The translations under genes were made by a program, and so were the position numbers. A stretch of 64,000 nucleotides of DNA from the NCBI GenBank assembly GCA_943846595.1, contig OX044355.1, positions 1,577,501-1,641,500 on the forward strand. The letters run 5' to 3'. This document shows, in pieces, positions 43,497-52,267 of the stretch (position 1 is its first letter; each line of letters begins with the position of its first letter). Below the pieces are notes generated by a model that saw only the letters and a list, made by a program, of their open reading frames with translations, did no database searches and was not told the DNA's origin. Origin of the DNA: an uncultured Polaribacter sp. (GTDB lineage: Bacteria > Bacteroidota > Bacteroidia > Flavobacteriales > Flavobacteriaceae).

Positions 43497-44525
43497 ATGA
43501 TTTTGAAAGGATTTGAAGAATTAAAAGTTTTCTTAAAGAAACCAAAGAACATTGTTGTTGTTGGACACCGCAACCCAGATGGAGATGCCATGGGCTCAAC
43601 ACTTGCCTTGTCTAAGTATTTAGCAAAAAAAGGCCACAATGCAACAGTAGTTGTTCCCAATGAGTATCCAGCGTTTTTGCACTGGTTACCAGGGTCAGAT
43701 ACAACCTATCGTTTCGATTGGCAAAACAGTCAATCCCAAAGGGCAATTAAGAATTCAGAAATTATTTTTTTATTGGATTTTAATGCGCTACACCGGGTTG
43801 GTGCTGATATGCAAAATACCTTGGAACAATACCCTAATGATTTTGCAATGATTGATCATCACCAACAGCCCGATACTGTAAAATATATGTACTCTGATGT
43901 GGAGATTTGTTCTACTTGTCAAATGGTCTATCAATTTATTGAATTGAACAACGATTTAGACCTAATAGACGCAGACATTGCTACCTGTTTATATACGGGT
44001 ATTATGACAGATACAGGTTCTTTTCGTTTTCGTTCTACCACCAGCAAAACTCACCGAATTATTGCAGACTTAATTGACAAGGGTGCAGAAAACGATAAGA
44101 TTCATAACAACGTTTATGATGCAAACTCTTATAACAGATTATTGTTGTTAGGACTAGCATTGAGTAATATGAAAATTGTACCAGATTGTAAAACAGCCTA
44201 TATCACGATTACCAATGAAGAGAAAAAACGTTTTGATTTTCAAAAAGGAGATACGGAAGGAATTGTCAATTATGCGTTATCGCTCAAAGGAATTATTTTT
44301 GCCGCCATTTTTATTGAAGATGCAGAGCAAAATATTGTTAAGATCTCTTTCCGATCGAAAGGTACTTTTTCAGTAAATCAATTCTCAAGAAACCATTTTG
44401 AGGGTGGAGGACACGATAATGCTGCCGGAGGTAAGTCAGATTTATCGATGGAGGAAACGGTTGCTAAATTCACTTCATTAGTTGTAACATATCAACAAGA
44501 ATTAGCTGCATCATATGAAAATTAA
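43497..44525 (+). CDS. nrnA: DHH-family oligoribonuclease/pAp phosphatase
   Basis: 342-residue DHH-DHHA1 phosphoesterase of the NrnA group that degrades nano-RNA and pAp. The metal motifs are GHRNPDGDAMGS near residue 22, LLDFNALHRVGAD, and IDHHQQPD near residue 117; the DHHA1 motif is FEGGGHDNAAGG near residue 302. In this lineage it is regularly placed before gldI, as here (11-base overlap). Confidence 0.92.
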   Translation: MILKGFEELKVFLKKPKNIVVVGHRNPDGDAMGSTLALSKYLAKKGHNATVVVPNEYPAFLHWLPGSDTTYRFDWQNSQSQRAIKNSEIIFLLDFNALHRVGADMQNTLEQYPNDFAMIDHHQQPDTVKYMYSDVEICSTCQMVYQFIELNNDLDLIDADIATCLYTGIMTDTGSFRFRSTTSKTHRIIADLIDKGAENDKIHNNVYDANSYNRLLLLGLALSNMKIVPDCKTAYITITNEEKKRFDFQKGDTEGIVNYALSLKGIIFAAIFIEDAEQNIVKISFRSKGTFSVNQFSRNHFEGGGHDNAAGGKSDLSMEETVAKFTSLVVTYQQELAASYEN

Positions 44526-45066
44526 AGGAATTTTTTTATTGGTTTTATTCTGTTACGGATGCTCAAAGAATGAAGCAAGAAGACCTGTGAATCCAAGACC
44601 ATCTTCAACATTACTTTCTGAAACCGTTGCAACCTCAAAAGCGTTAAATGCTCAAGAAGTTGCACAAATACAAATGTACATTGACAAAGACACTACCCAA
44701 ATCTATGAGGTTTCCAAAAGTGGGTTTTGGTATGTTTATCACAATAAAATACAAGAGAACAGCCCGCTCCCAGCATTTGGTGACGAAGTTCTTTTAGAAT
44801 ATAATATTACTGACTTACAAGGATCCGTGCTGTATAGTCAAGAATCTCTTGGAGTAAAAAAATATAAAATTGACAAAGAAGATTTTATTTCCGGACTACA
44901 AAAAGGAATAAAGTTGATGAAAGTTGGTGAAATTGTTACCTTTGTAATTCCTTCTTATCATGCATTTGGAATTGCTGGAGATGGCAATAAAATTGAAGTA
45001 AATCAAACGATAAAAAGTACCGTAACATTATTAAATATTAAAAAAAAGAAAGATGAAAACAATTAA
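44515..45066 (+). CDS. gldI: gliding-associated peptidyl-prolyl isomerase lipoprotein GldI
   Basis: 183-residue FKBP-like lipoprotein (signal to CSKNEARRPV). The FKBP core has the family strands FGDEVLLEYNITDLQGSVLY, EDFISGLQKGIKLMKVGEI and IPSYHAFGIAGDGNKIEVN. GldI is required for gliding in Flavobacterium. The nrnA-gldI-FKBP order matches that of known gliding clusters. It overlaps nrnA by 11 and the next gene by 14 bases. Confidence 0.88.
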   Translation: MKIKGIFLLVLFCYGCSKNEARRPVNPRPSSTLLSETVATSKALNAQEVAQIQMYIDKDTTQIYEVSKSGFWYVYHNKIQENSPLPAFGDEVLLEYNITDLQGSVLYSQESLGVKKYKIDKEDFISGLQKGIKLMKVGEIVTFVIPSYHAFGIAGDGNKIEVNQTIKSTVTLLNIKKKKDENN

Positions 45067-45781
45067 AAACCTAGCATTTGCAGCTTTTTTAACAAGCCTA
45101 GTATCCTGTAACAATCAACAAGTAGAAAAGAAGTCATTAGAGAACGAGTTGGATTCTGTAAGTTATTCCTTAGGATTGGATATGGCAGTAAAGATCAAAG
45201 CAAATTGGGACAAAGCAGATGTTGATTTATACCAACAAGGTTTTAGAAACGGAATGGACTCATTAAATCTTTTGATCAATCCCAAAGATTTGAACGGAAT
45301 CTTAAAACCGTTTTTCCAAAAATTACAATTGGAAAAAAGAAAAGCGCAGTTTGCTAAAAAAGACAAAGAAGCGGCCTTAAAATTTTCAGGTGTTAAAAAA
45401 GAAGGAATTGCGTTTTTAGAAGCTAACAAAACAAAATCAGGAGTAAAAACGACGGCAAGTGGTTTGCAGTACTTGGTGATGAAGCAAGGAAAAGGACCAA
45501 AACCAGCAGGTCCTTCCACAAGAGTCAAAGTACATTACCATGGAACGACAATTGCTGGTGAAGTATTTGATAGTTCTGTAGACAGAGGAACTCCTTCAGT
45601 CTTTGCATTGAATCAAGTAATTAAAGGTTGGACAGAAGGATTGCAGTTGATGAATGAGGGGTCTAAATACAAATTCTTTATTCCTCAAGAATTGGCTTAT
45701 GGTACCCAAGAAAGAGGTGCATTGATTAAACCATTTTCTACATTGATTTTTGAAGTTGAGTTGTTGGAAATTCTAAAGTAA
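45053..45781 (+). CDS. FKBP-type peptidyl-prolyl isomerase lipoprotein
   Basis: 242-residue lipoprotein (signal to CNNQQVEKK) with an N-terminal FKBP_N dimerisation domain (SVSYSLGLDMAVKIKANW and following helices, residues 35-120) and a C-terminal FKBP domain (VKVHYHGTTIAGEVFDSSVD; ALNQVIKGWTEGLQLMNEG; FIPQELAYGTQERG). This matches FkpA/Mip periplasmic folding factors. All catalytic aromatic positions look present. Confidence 0.9.
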   Translation: MKTIKNLAFAAFLTSLVSCNNQQVEKKSLENELDSVSYSLGLDMAVKIKANWDKADVDLYQQGFRNGMDSLNLLINPKDLNGILKPFFQKLQLEKRKAQFAKKDKEAALKFSGVKKEGIAFLEANKTKSGVKTTASGLQYLVMKQGKGPKPAGPSTRVKVHYHGTTIAGEVFDSSVDRGTPSVFALNQVIKGWTEGLQLMNEGSKYKFFIPQELAYGTQERGALIKPFSTLIFEVELLEILK

Positions 45782-45784
45782 ATA

Positions 45785-46930
45785 ATGAAGAATTATAAAA
45801 TAGTAATCCTACTGCTGACGATTATCGTTTCTTGTAAACCGGTCCCTAAGTCAACTTACAATGAGTTAAATGACGAACTTTATGCAGATCCGGTCCCTAA
45901 GTCAACTTACAATGAGTTAAATGACGGACTTTATGTAGATATGCAAACGAGTAAAGGGAATATTCTTTTAGAATTATATCCAGAAGATACCCCGTTAACA
46001 GTTGCCAATTTTGTGGGTTTGGCAGAAGGGACACATCCCAAAGTAGGGGGTAAATTCAGTGGGAAAAACTTCTATGACGGGCTTCGTTTTTACCGCGTTG
46101 TTCCTAATTTTATAATTCAAGCAGGAGATGATGTAGAATCGGGTAGCGGCGGCTCTAAATACCTTTTTGCCGATGAGTTCCCAAAAGATAGCACTGGAGG
46201 TTTTAAATACAAGCACGATGCTGCAGGTATTTTATCAATGGCAAATCCAGGCTTGCCCAATACCAACGGAAGTCAGTTTTTTATAACCCACAAACCAACC
46301 CCTTGGTTGAATGGTAAACATAGTATTTTTGGGAATGTTGTGCAAGGACTAGACGTTGTTCATGCTATCAAACAATCAGACACCATATTCGCTGTAAAAA
46401 TTCTTAGAGTCGGAGAGAAGGCTGAAAATTTTGATGCTTCAAAAACATTTTTAGCTGCAGAAGTTACTGTTGCCAATGCTCAGAAAGAACAACTTGCGGC
46501 AACAAAAAAAGCAGAACAAGTCCGATATAATCAATTTTTAGAAGCAAAAACGGCAAATTACACAAAATTAGGAGCAGATAAAGTTAGGGCAACGGCATCT
46601 GGTTTAAAGGTTCTAAAGTTGAAAAGTACCCGTGGTAAAAAAGTGGTTGATAACCAGCCAATCACAATCAACTTCACTTTATTTTTAGGAGATGGAAAGA
46701 GATTGCAATCTACCTTAGATGCCGGTAAAAAACCGTTTACGTTTCAGTTAGACAATAAAGAAAGACCCTTAATTACGGGATTTAAAGAAGGTTTAAAGAA
46801 GCTTAGAGAAGGAGAAAAGGCACGCCTTTTTATTCCATACTATATTGCTTATGGTGAAAAAGGAGGTGGAATATTTCCTCCCAAAGCAGATATCATTTTT
46901 GAAGTAGAAATTTTAAAAGTTGGAAAGTAA
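45785..46930 (+). CDS. cyclophilin-FKBP fusion lipoprotein
   Basis: 381-residue lipoprotein (signal to CKPVPKST) with two isomerase domains. The cyclophilin domain covers about residues 50-225 (NFVGLAEGTHPKVGGKFSG; FYRVVPNFIIQAGDD; NTNGSQFFITHKPTPWLNG). A Lys-rich linker follows, then an FKBP domain to the end (FLGDGKRLQSTLDAGKKP; LITGFKEGLKKLREGEKA; FIPYYIAYGEKGGG). Just after the lipid Cys lies a 17-residue tandem repeat from a 51-base duplication. It completes a run of three isomerase genes. Confidence 0.9.
   Translation: MKNYKIVILLLTIIVSCKPVPKSTYNELNDELYADPVPKSTYNELNDGLYVDMQTSKGNILLELYPEDTPLTVANFVGLAEGTHPKVGGKFSGKNFYDGLRFYRVVPNFIIQAGDDVESGSGGSKYLFADEFPKDSTGGFKYKHDAAGILSMANPGLPNTNGSQFFITHKPTPWLNGKHSIFGNVVQGLDVVHAIKQSDTIFAVKILRVGEKAENFDASKTFLAAEVTVANAQKEQLAATKKAEQVRYNQFLEAKTANYTKLGADKVRATASGLKVLKLKSTRGKKVVDNQPITINFTLFLGDGKRLQSTLDAGKKPFTFQLDNKERPLITGFKEGLKKLREGEKARLFIPYYIAYGEKGGGIFPPKADIIFEVEILKVGK
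45839..45940 (+). repeat. 51-base in-frame tandem duplication
   Basis: Units 45839-45889 and 45890-45940 differ at two bases (GAA/GGA and GCA/GTA codons) and encode PVPKSTYNELND plus a five-residue end each. The high identity implies recent duplication. It lengthens the tether between the lipid anchor and the cyclophilin domain. Confidence 0.95.
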
Positions 46931-47492
46931 TTTGATAGTATCTCTTTTACAAAAAGACAAAGATCTTTTGGTTTTTTTAAACAGTTTAGGAAACGAGCAA
47001 TGGGACTCTTTTTGGTTATTAATAACCAATCAATTCAGTTGGTCTCCATTGTTTATTTTAATCTTTTATTTAGTGATCAAATCAAACGGATGGAAACGTG
47101 GAGGTTTTATCATTTTTTCCATGATTTTACTCGTCGCATTTTCCGATCAATTTGTGAATTTAATTAAGAATTCTACCGCAAGATTGCGTCCCAATAACGA
47201 TCCTGAAATACAAGAAATTTTAAGAACGTTTATAAAACCCCAAAGTTTTAGTTTTGTGTCTGGTCACGCAGCCACTTCAACATTTTTTGCTGTATTTACC
47301 ATTCTTGTGTTGAGAGCAAAATACAGGTATATTTATTTGATTATTTGCTTTCCACTACTTTTCGCCTACAGCAGATTGTATTTGGGAGTTCATTTCCCAA
47401 TAGATGTCTCATTAGGAATGCTTTTGGGGGTATTATTGGCCCGAGGTTATTACTTTTTGTATCGTAAGGTTGATCATCGATTATTCCGTTAA
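46920..47492 (+). CDS. PAP2-family membrane phosphatase
   Basis: 190-residue lipid-phosphatase-type membrane protein. The three catalytic motifs are intact: KNSTARLRP near residue 82, SFVSGHAATS near residue 108 and SRLYLGVHFPIDV near residue 156. Five or six membrane segments. Possible substrates are undecaprenyl pyrophosphate or phosphatidylglycerol phosphate. Overlaps the cyclophilin-FKBP gene by 11 bases and the convergent sulfatase gene by 12 bases. Confidence 0.88.
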   Translation: MESNLIVSLLQKDKDLLVFLNSLGNEQWDSFWLLITNQFSWSPLFILIFYLVIKSNGWKRGGFIIFSMILLVAFSDQFVNLIKNSTARLRPNNDPEIQEILRTFIKPQSFSFVSGHAATSTFFAVFTILVLRAKYRYIYLIICFPLLFAYSRLYLGVHFPIDVSLGMLLGVLLARGYYFLYRKVDHRLFR

Positions 47493-49484
47493 TTTTTTAT
47501 TGTTGAAATACAAATACTTAGTGCTGTAATAATATCCAGAGAGCAGGCTGTCCATGCTTTGTGCTATCCACGGATTTTGTTCTTTAATATCTATTTGTTC
47601 TTTGGCATCCAATCGATACAAACTGGCTTTTTTAGAAATGTTTGTTTTTTCATAATAAAAACCATCTTTAATTAAACCGACCGCTCTTTCTCCTTTACTT
47701 TGAATGTATACAAAGGCTGCTGTGTCTGTGTTTGTACTGTCTAGTAAATCTCTTCCAAGCGTATAGTTTGTATAGTCTAATTTGGCCAAACTTGTTGCGG
47801 TTGGGAACACATCTACCAATTTGGCATATTTGTCTAGCACCTGAGGTTTTATGTACTTTGGTGCATGTATAAAAAATGGCACATGATGCACTTGAATTCC
47901 TAAATCATCTTCATTGTCATCCAAAAAATTCAATCGCTTCATACCGCCTCTATGGTCTCCAAAAAAGACAAATATAGAATTGTCATAATAGCCTGCTTCT
48001 TTGGCTCTTTCCAAAAAACGCGCCACATTAAAATCTAAGTATCGAATGCCGTTCAACTGTCCTAAAGATCGAAACCCACCTTTGAGTAATGTTTTTTCTG
48101 AAATCTCCTTTTCAAGTATTGGCCTAAACGTTTCCTTTTTGTTTGGAACTGTAAAGGGCATGTGATTGGTGGCTGTTTGAATATAGGCAACAAATGGTTG
48201 TTTTTTTTGATGTAATTTTTTGAGTTCTTTGTTTGATTCTTTGAACAGTTCGTAATCGTCAATTCCCCAAACATCCGCTCTTATTTCTTCTTCAAAACTA
48301 CCTTCCTCAAAAATTTTCAACCCTTCTATATTCGATTGGAAAACGGCTCTAATATTTGCCCAATTGGCGCTTCCCCCAATGAAATATCTTTTTTCATATC
48401 CCTTGTATTGATCAAAAATAATTCGCTGATCGATTGCTAACGGATTTCTAGAAACTGTTTTCACATCATCGATATCAGGCAAGCCGGTAATACTAGCAAA
48501 AACACTTCCTGCTGTCCCAGGCTTATGAACATAAAATTTAGAAAAACTCGCACTCTCTTTTAGGATTGAATCCATTTTTGGTGTACTGTTCAATGGATTT
48601 CCATAGAAGCTCATAGGGGCAGTTCCCGTAGATTCTAACATCACGTAAATCACATTGGGTTTTTCTTGATATGGGTCTGTAAAAGTTACTTTTTTCTCAA
48701 AAGAAATGCTGTCTTTTGATAAATTTAGATGGGCTGCAATCACAGGATAATAGGTTTGCAACTTTTCCATATCAACGCCTTCGCTTCTAAACGCAAAACT
48801 ATCAAAGAAATATAGAATCGGATTTAGTCCAAATTGATTTACAGAATTCTTTTTTGAAAAAAAGGCTTCACTCCATCGCAAAGGATAGTGAGTAATACTG
48901 TTGTAAACGCCAAAAGAAAGCAAAAGAAAAAGTCCAATAAAATAGCACGCTTTTATTTTCTTAGAGCGCACCTTTTGCGTTGTGTTGTTTTTTTTGTAGA
49001 GGTGATTTGCAAATTTAAAACTTATAAAACCAAAGACGACAAGGCCAAAAAATCCTTTATAAACAGGATAACTTTCAAATAAAACTTGAGAAGAGATTTT
49101 TAAATTACTTAAAAAACGAAGTGCACTTGCGTCTACGCGCATTGCAAGGTATTCGTAGTGTCCAAAATCTACCACATAAAAAAGTAAAATAACGAGGTAG
49201 GTAGCAGTCAAATAAATAGTGTTTATTTTCTTGTAGATCCTTTTTGTAAAAAAACGATAATTTACAATCAATATCAAAAGCGCTAATGGAAAAAAGGAAA
49301 GGATGGCCAATTTTAAATCAAACCGAATTCCTAATAAAAAAGATTTTCGAATTTCATTTGCCGATAGCCCTTCCAATTCCATTGAAAAATTGTAAAAAAT
49401 AATTCTAAATAACACATTAAATAGAAATAAAAAGAAGACATTTTTAACGATGTATTGAATATAATTGGGCGTTTTCTTTATCAT
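47481..49484 (-). CDS. LTA-synthase-like membrane sulfatase
   Basis: 667-residue protein with five N-terminal membrane segments (first about 220 residues) and an extracytoplasmic sulfatase-fold domain. Likely metal and catalytic residues are in VIYVMLESTGTAPMSF, the nucleophilic Thr in HKPGTAGSVFASITG and the His/Asp in FFGDHRGGMK. The family transfers glycerol phosphate or phosphoethanolamine. Gram-negative Bacteroidota have no LTA, so it is perhaps a lipid A or glycan phosphoethanolamine transferase; that is inference. Confidence 0.85.
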   Translation of the reverse strand: MIKKTPNYIQYIVKNVFFLFLFNVLFRIIFYNFSMELEGLSANEIRKSFLLGIRFDLKLAILSFFPLALLILIVNYRFFTKRIYKKINTIYLTATYLVILLFYVVDFGHYEYLAMRVDASALRFLSNLKISSQVLFESYPVYKGFFGLVVFGFISFKFANHLYKKNNTTQKVRSKKIKACYFIGLFLLLSFGVYNSITHYPLRWSEAFFSKKNSVNQFGLNPILYFFDSFAFRSEGVDMEKLQTYYPVIAAHLNLSKDSISFEKKVTFTDPYQEKPNVIYVMLESTGTAPMSFYGNPLNSTPKMDSILKESASFSKFYVHKPGTAGSVFASITGLPDIDDVKTVSRNPLAIDQRIIFDQYKGYEKRYFIGGSANWANIRAVFQSNIEGLKIFEEGSFEEEIRADVWGIDDYELFKESNKELKKLHQKKQPFVAYIQTATNHMPFTVPNKKETFRPILEKEISEKTLLKGGFRSLGQLNGIRYLDFNVARFLERAKEAGYYDNSIFVFFGDHRGGMKRLNFLDDNEDDLGIQVHHVPFFIHAPKYIKPQVLDKYAKLVDVFPTATSLAKLDYTNYTLGRDLLDSTNTDTAAFVYIQSKGERAVGLIKDGFYYEKTNISKKASLYRLDAKEQIDIKEQNPWIAQSMDSLLSGYYYSTKYLYFNNKKLTE

Positions 49485-49792
49485 TGAAATTAAATTAATA
49501 CAAACTTTTTTTAAAAAATTGATGTTTTTATCAAGTACAAAAGTAATTATTACTTTTTGATTTGTTCTTGAAATAGTTTTTTGAATTTGTTTAATTCTAT
49601 ATTAATTGCTGTACTATACATTTAGAGGCTGTTCAATATCAAAACCGAAGTCTCTTATTAGTTTTTACATATTAATTCGATTTTTGTCAATTCGTTTTTC
49701 TGATTGGTTTATCTTTTTTAATTTGTATTCAAAAGCACAATGCTATTTATCATAATTAAGTTAAATTTACTTTTTTAAATATAACATTAATT
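49485..49792. other. intergenic region between divergent genes
   Basis: 308 AT-rich bases between the sulfatase and the sugar transporter starts. I see no gene, no clear hairpin terminator and no strong promoter. A stretch near 49621 (agaggctgttcaatatcaaa) resembles insertion-sequence ends but has no matching repeat nearby. Confidence 0.35.
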
Positions 49793-51334
49793 ATGAATCA
49801 GAGGGCATACCTCATTTTTATCAGTTTTATTGTTGCACTGGGAGGTTTTCTTTTTGGCTTTGATGCAGGTATTATCTCAGGTGTTATGTCCTATGCAGGG
49901 CCCGCATTTAATTTATCCGAAATTCAATCTGGGTGGGTCGTAAGTGCCCCTTCTTTTGCTGCTATGTTTTCCATGTTGTTTTCAGGCAGATTGAGTGATC
50001 ATTTCGGAAGAAAAAAATTACTTCTTTTTGTGGCCTTCCTGTATGCAATTTCTGCGATATTGTCTGCAGTCGCAATTTCTTATGAGCTGCTCTATATCGC
50101 TCGAATTATTGGTGGAATTGCTTTTGGTGCAGCATTGGTGTTGGCGCCCATCTATATAGCAGAAATATCGACCCCAGAAAATAGAGGTAAGTTAGTTTCA
50201 ATACAACAGTTGAATATCGTTTTTGGTTTTTTTGCCGCCTTTTTAAGCAATTATTTCTTTAATAAATACAATACCTCAGAAAGTACATTTCTTACTGATG
50301 AAAATATTTGGAGATGGATGCTAGGCGTGGAGTTAATTCCCGCTTTATGCTATTTTATTCTTTTGTTTTTTGTTCCAAATAGCCCACGTTGGTTGTATTT
50401 AAAAGGAAGGTTTTCAGAAGCCAAAAAAGTATTGGTAAAAATTCATGGAGCGTCAAGGGGGGCAATAGAAAGTAAGGCTATAGAAGAGAATCTTCAAGCC
50501 GATAAAAATAAAACTCCTTTAAAAATTAAGGAGATCCTAAAACCATCATTGAGGTTTATTTTAACGATTGGCCTAGTGGTAGGCGTATTACAACAAATTA
50601 CAGGAATCAATGCGGTTTATTTCTATGCGACTTCTATTTTTAAACAAACAGGCATTGGTACAGATGCCGCTTTTTCTTCTGGGGTTTTATTGAGTACGAT
50701 TTCTGTGATTTTTACCTTTGTTGCCATCTATTTGATTGATCGAATGGGGCGGAGGCCACTACTATTAATTGGAACCGCAGGAATTGCGATCAGTCTTTTA
50801 GTTTGTGCTTATGGCTTTCATGAAGCTACCTTCAAGATTTCGTCCGAAAAAATGAGTCAGTTCAACTTTCAAAATTCTGAGAAACTATTGCCACTGGCCG
50901 ACAAAGAATTTACCAATGATGTCGCTTTTAAAACCGCCCTAAAATCGGTATTAGGCAACCAAACCTATCGTAAAAATGATGGGGCTATTTTAGCTGCTGC
51001 TACGGCCATCAATGCCAATCTGATTTTAATAGGAATCTTAGGTTTTATTGCCTGCTTTGCATTTTCACTAGGCCCTGTAATGTGGGTGTTATTGTCAGAA
51101 CTATACCCTATTAAATACAGAGGCTTGGCCATTGGTATCATTGCTTTTGTAAATTCACTTATCAGTTCGTTGGTGCAGTTGGTTTTTCCTTGGGAATTGT
51201 CAATCATAGGAAATGCTGCCACCTTCTTTATCTTTGGAGCCATTGCTCTTATGGGGTTTTTTGTTTTAATGAAAACCTTACCAGAAACCAAGGGAAAGTC
51301 TTTGGAAGTTTTAGAGATGGAATTGATTGGTTAA
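49793..51334 (+). CDS. sugar porter (MFS)
   Basis: 513-residue sugar:proton symporter of the XylE/AraE group. Family signatures are GGFLFGFDAGIISGVM near residue 18, GRLSDHFGRKKLL near residue 65, IDRMGRRPLL near residue 316 and the end PETKGKSLEVLE. PNSPRWLYLKGR replaces the usual PESPR. An extra hydrophilic loop of about 60 residues (residues 345-405) lies between segments 9 and 10. The substrate cannot be told. Single-gene unit. Confidence 0.9.
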   Translation: MNQRAYLIFISFIVALGGFLFGFDAGIISGVMSYAGPAFNLSEIQSGWVVSAPSFAAMFSMLFSGRLSDHFGRKKLLLFVAFLYAISAILSAVAISYELLYIARIIGGIAFGAALVLAPIYIAEISTPENRGKLVSIQQLNIVFGFFAAFLSNYFFNKYNTSESTFLTDENIWRWMLGVELIPALCYFILLFFVPNSPRWLYLKGRFSEAKKVLVKIHGASRGAIESKAIEENLQADKNKTPLKIKEILKPSLRFILTIGLVVGVLQQITGINAVYFYATSIFKQTGIGTDAAFSSGVLLSTISVIFTFVAIYLIDRMGRRPLLLIGTAGIAISLLVCAYGFHEATFKISSEKMSQFNFQNSEKLLPLADKEFTNDVAFKTALKSVLGNQTYRKNDGAILAAATAINANLILIGILGFIACFAFSLGPVMWVLLSELYPIKYRGLAIGIIAFVNSLISSLVQLVFPWELSIIGNAATFFIFGAIALMGFFVLMKTLPETKGKSLEVLEMELIG

Positions 51335-51769
51335 GTAATACCTACAAATTAGCACTCAATTCCGAAAGAAAAATAAACCTGCTGTTTTGGGAGACGACGT
51401 GGAAACAAATCCAGTAATACCTATCTCTAATAAACTTTTATTAATTTGATGAAGGTGAATGCCCCCTAAAAAATAGGTATTTGTTTTTAAAAACTCAGAT
51501 TGTTTAAAACTCAATTTTGCTATTTTCACAAAAGTGCTAATTTAGGACACGACCTGCATACCGAATGGCAGAAAATTGAAAACTACTTTCCAATACAGAA
51601 AGTAAAAACATAACTATAATATCGTTTATAAGATTAGCGGTACAAAATTGGCACATTGAATATCAACATATTTATAAAAATTTCTTTCTAATATATTTCA
51701 AGCCTTACATGAATCTACCACACTTTTCATGAAATGATTAGCGATTCTTATTTCATTACATAAAATAAA
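51335..51769. other. intergenic region with a possible gene remnant
   Basis: About 435 bases between the sugar transporter and the end of the metal-resistance operon. A plus-strand open frame without ATG (about 51500-51613) ends GHDLHTEWQKIENYFPIQKV and looks like coding sequence from a lost gene; I do not recognise it. The motif agtaatacct occurs twice (near 51336 and 51413). No intact gene is seen. Confidence 0.35.
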
Positions 51770-51795
51770 AAAGAGCCTTCCTAAAAAGACTCTTT
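51770..51795 (-). terminator. terminator of the metal-resistance operon
   Basis: On the minus strand AAAGAGTC-10 nt-GGCTCTTT (8 bp, one G-U) is followed by TTTATTTT. It begins 11 bases past the stop of the last operon gene. Confidence 0.65.
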
Positions 51796-51805
51796 AATTA
51801 TTGGC

Positions 51806-52246
51806 TTAATGGTCGTGATTTGAATGGTCATCACTTTTTTCTTCACCAGATTGATTCATCATCATTTCGTGGTCGTATTTACAACAACCTGGTAAACCAT
51901 CATATGCTTCTTCATCACCTGCTACTTTTTCGGTATCATATCCTGAAGCTGCGATTGCTTTATGGATTGCCATTGCATCGGTTTTTGTATCATCAAAAGA
52001 CACGTCAATCTTCTTTTTATCGACATCCCAATTAGCACTTGCTACACCTTCAACACCGTTAGCTGCTTTTTCGATGGTACTTTTACACATTCCGCAATTA
52101 CCTCTTACGCCAAAAGACAGGTCTGTCATTGCCATATCTTTTGACATTTCAGTAGTTGTGGTTTCTGTTTCTTTTTTGGTTTCGTTTTTACAACTTGTTA
52201 AACCTAATGCTGCTATTACAGCTACACTTAAAATTACTTTTTTCAT
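51806..52246 (-). CDS. HMA-domain lipoprotein, periplasmic metal binder
   Basis: 146-residue lipoprotein (signal to SCKNETKKE). A heavy-metal-associated domain spans about residues 43-110, with the metal pair in RGNCGMCKSTIEKAANG and IAASGYDTEKV. After it come YDGLPGCCKYDHEMMMNQ and a His-rich tail ending DDHSNHDH, both extra metal sites. It would catch copper or a similar ion in the periplasm. It is the last gene of the operon, 21 bases after the CusB-like gene. Confidence 0.87.
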   Translation of the reverse strand: MKKVILSVAVIAALGLTSCKNETKKETETTTTEMSKDMAMTDLSFGVRGNCGMCKSTIEKAANGVEGVASANWDVDKKKIDVSFDDTKTDAMAIHKAIAASGYDTEKVAGDEEAYDGLPGCCKYDHEMMMNQSGEEKSDDHSNHDH

Positions 52247-52267
52247 TGTTTAAAAATTTAATTGTTA

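Noticed and set aside
49615..49650. Sequence agaggctgttcaatatcaaa resembling an insertion-sequence end
   Set aside because: No second inverted end, no target duplication and no transposase nearby.
51336..51422. Direct repeat agtaatacct as a possible attachment site
   Set aside because: Ten bases only, both copies within 80 bases, no integrase or tRNA gene.
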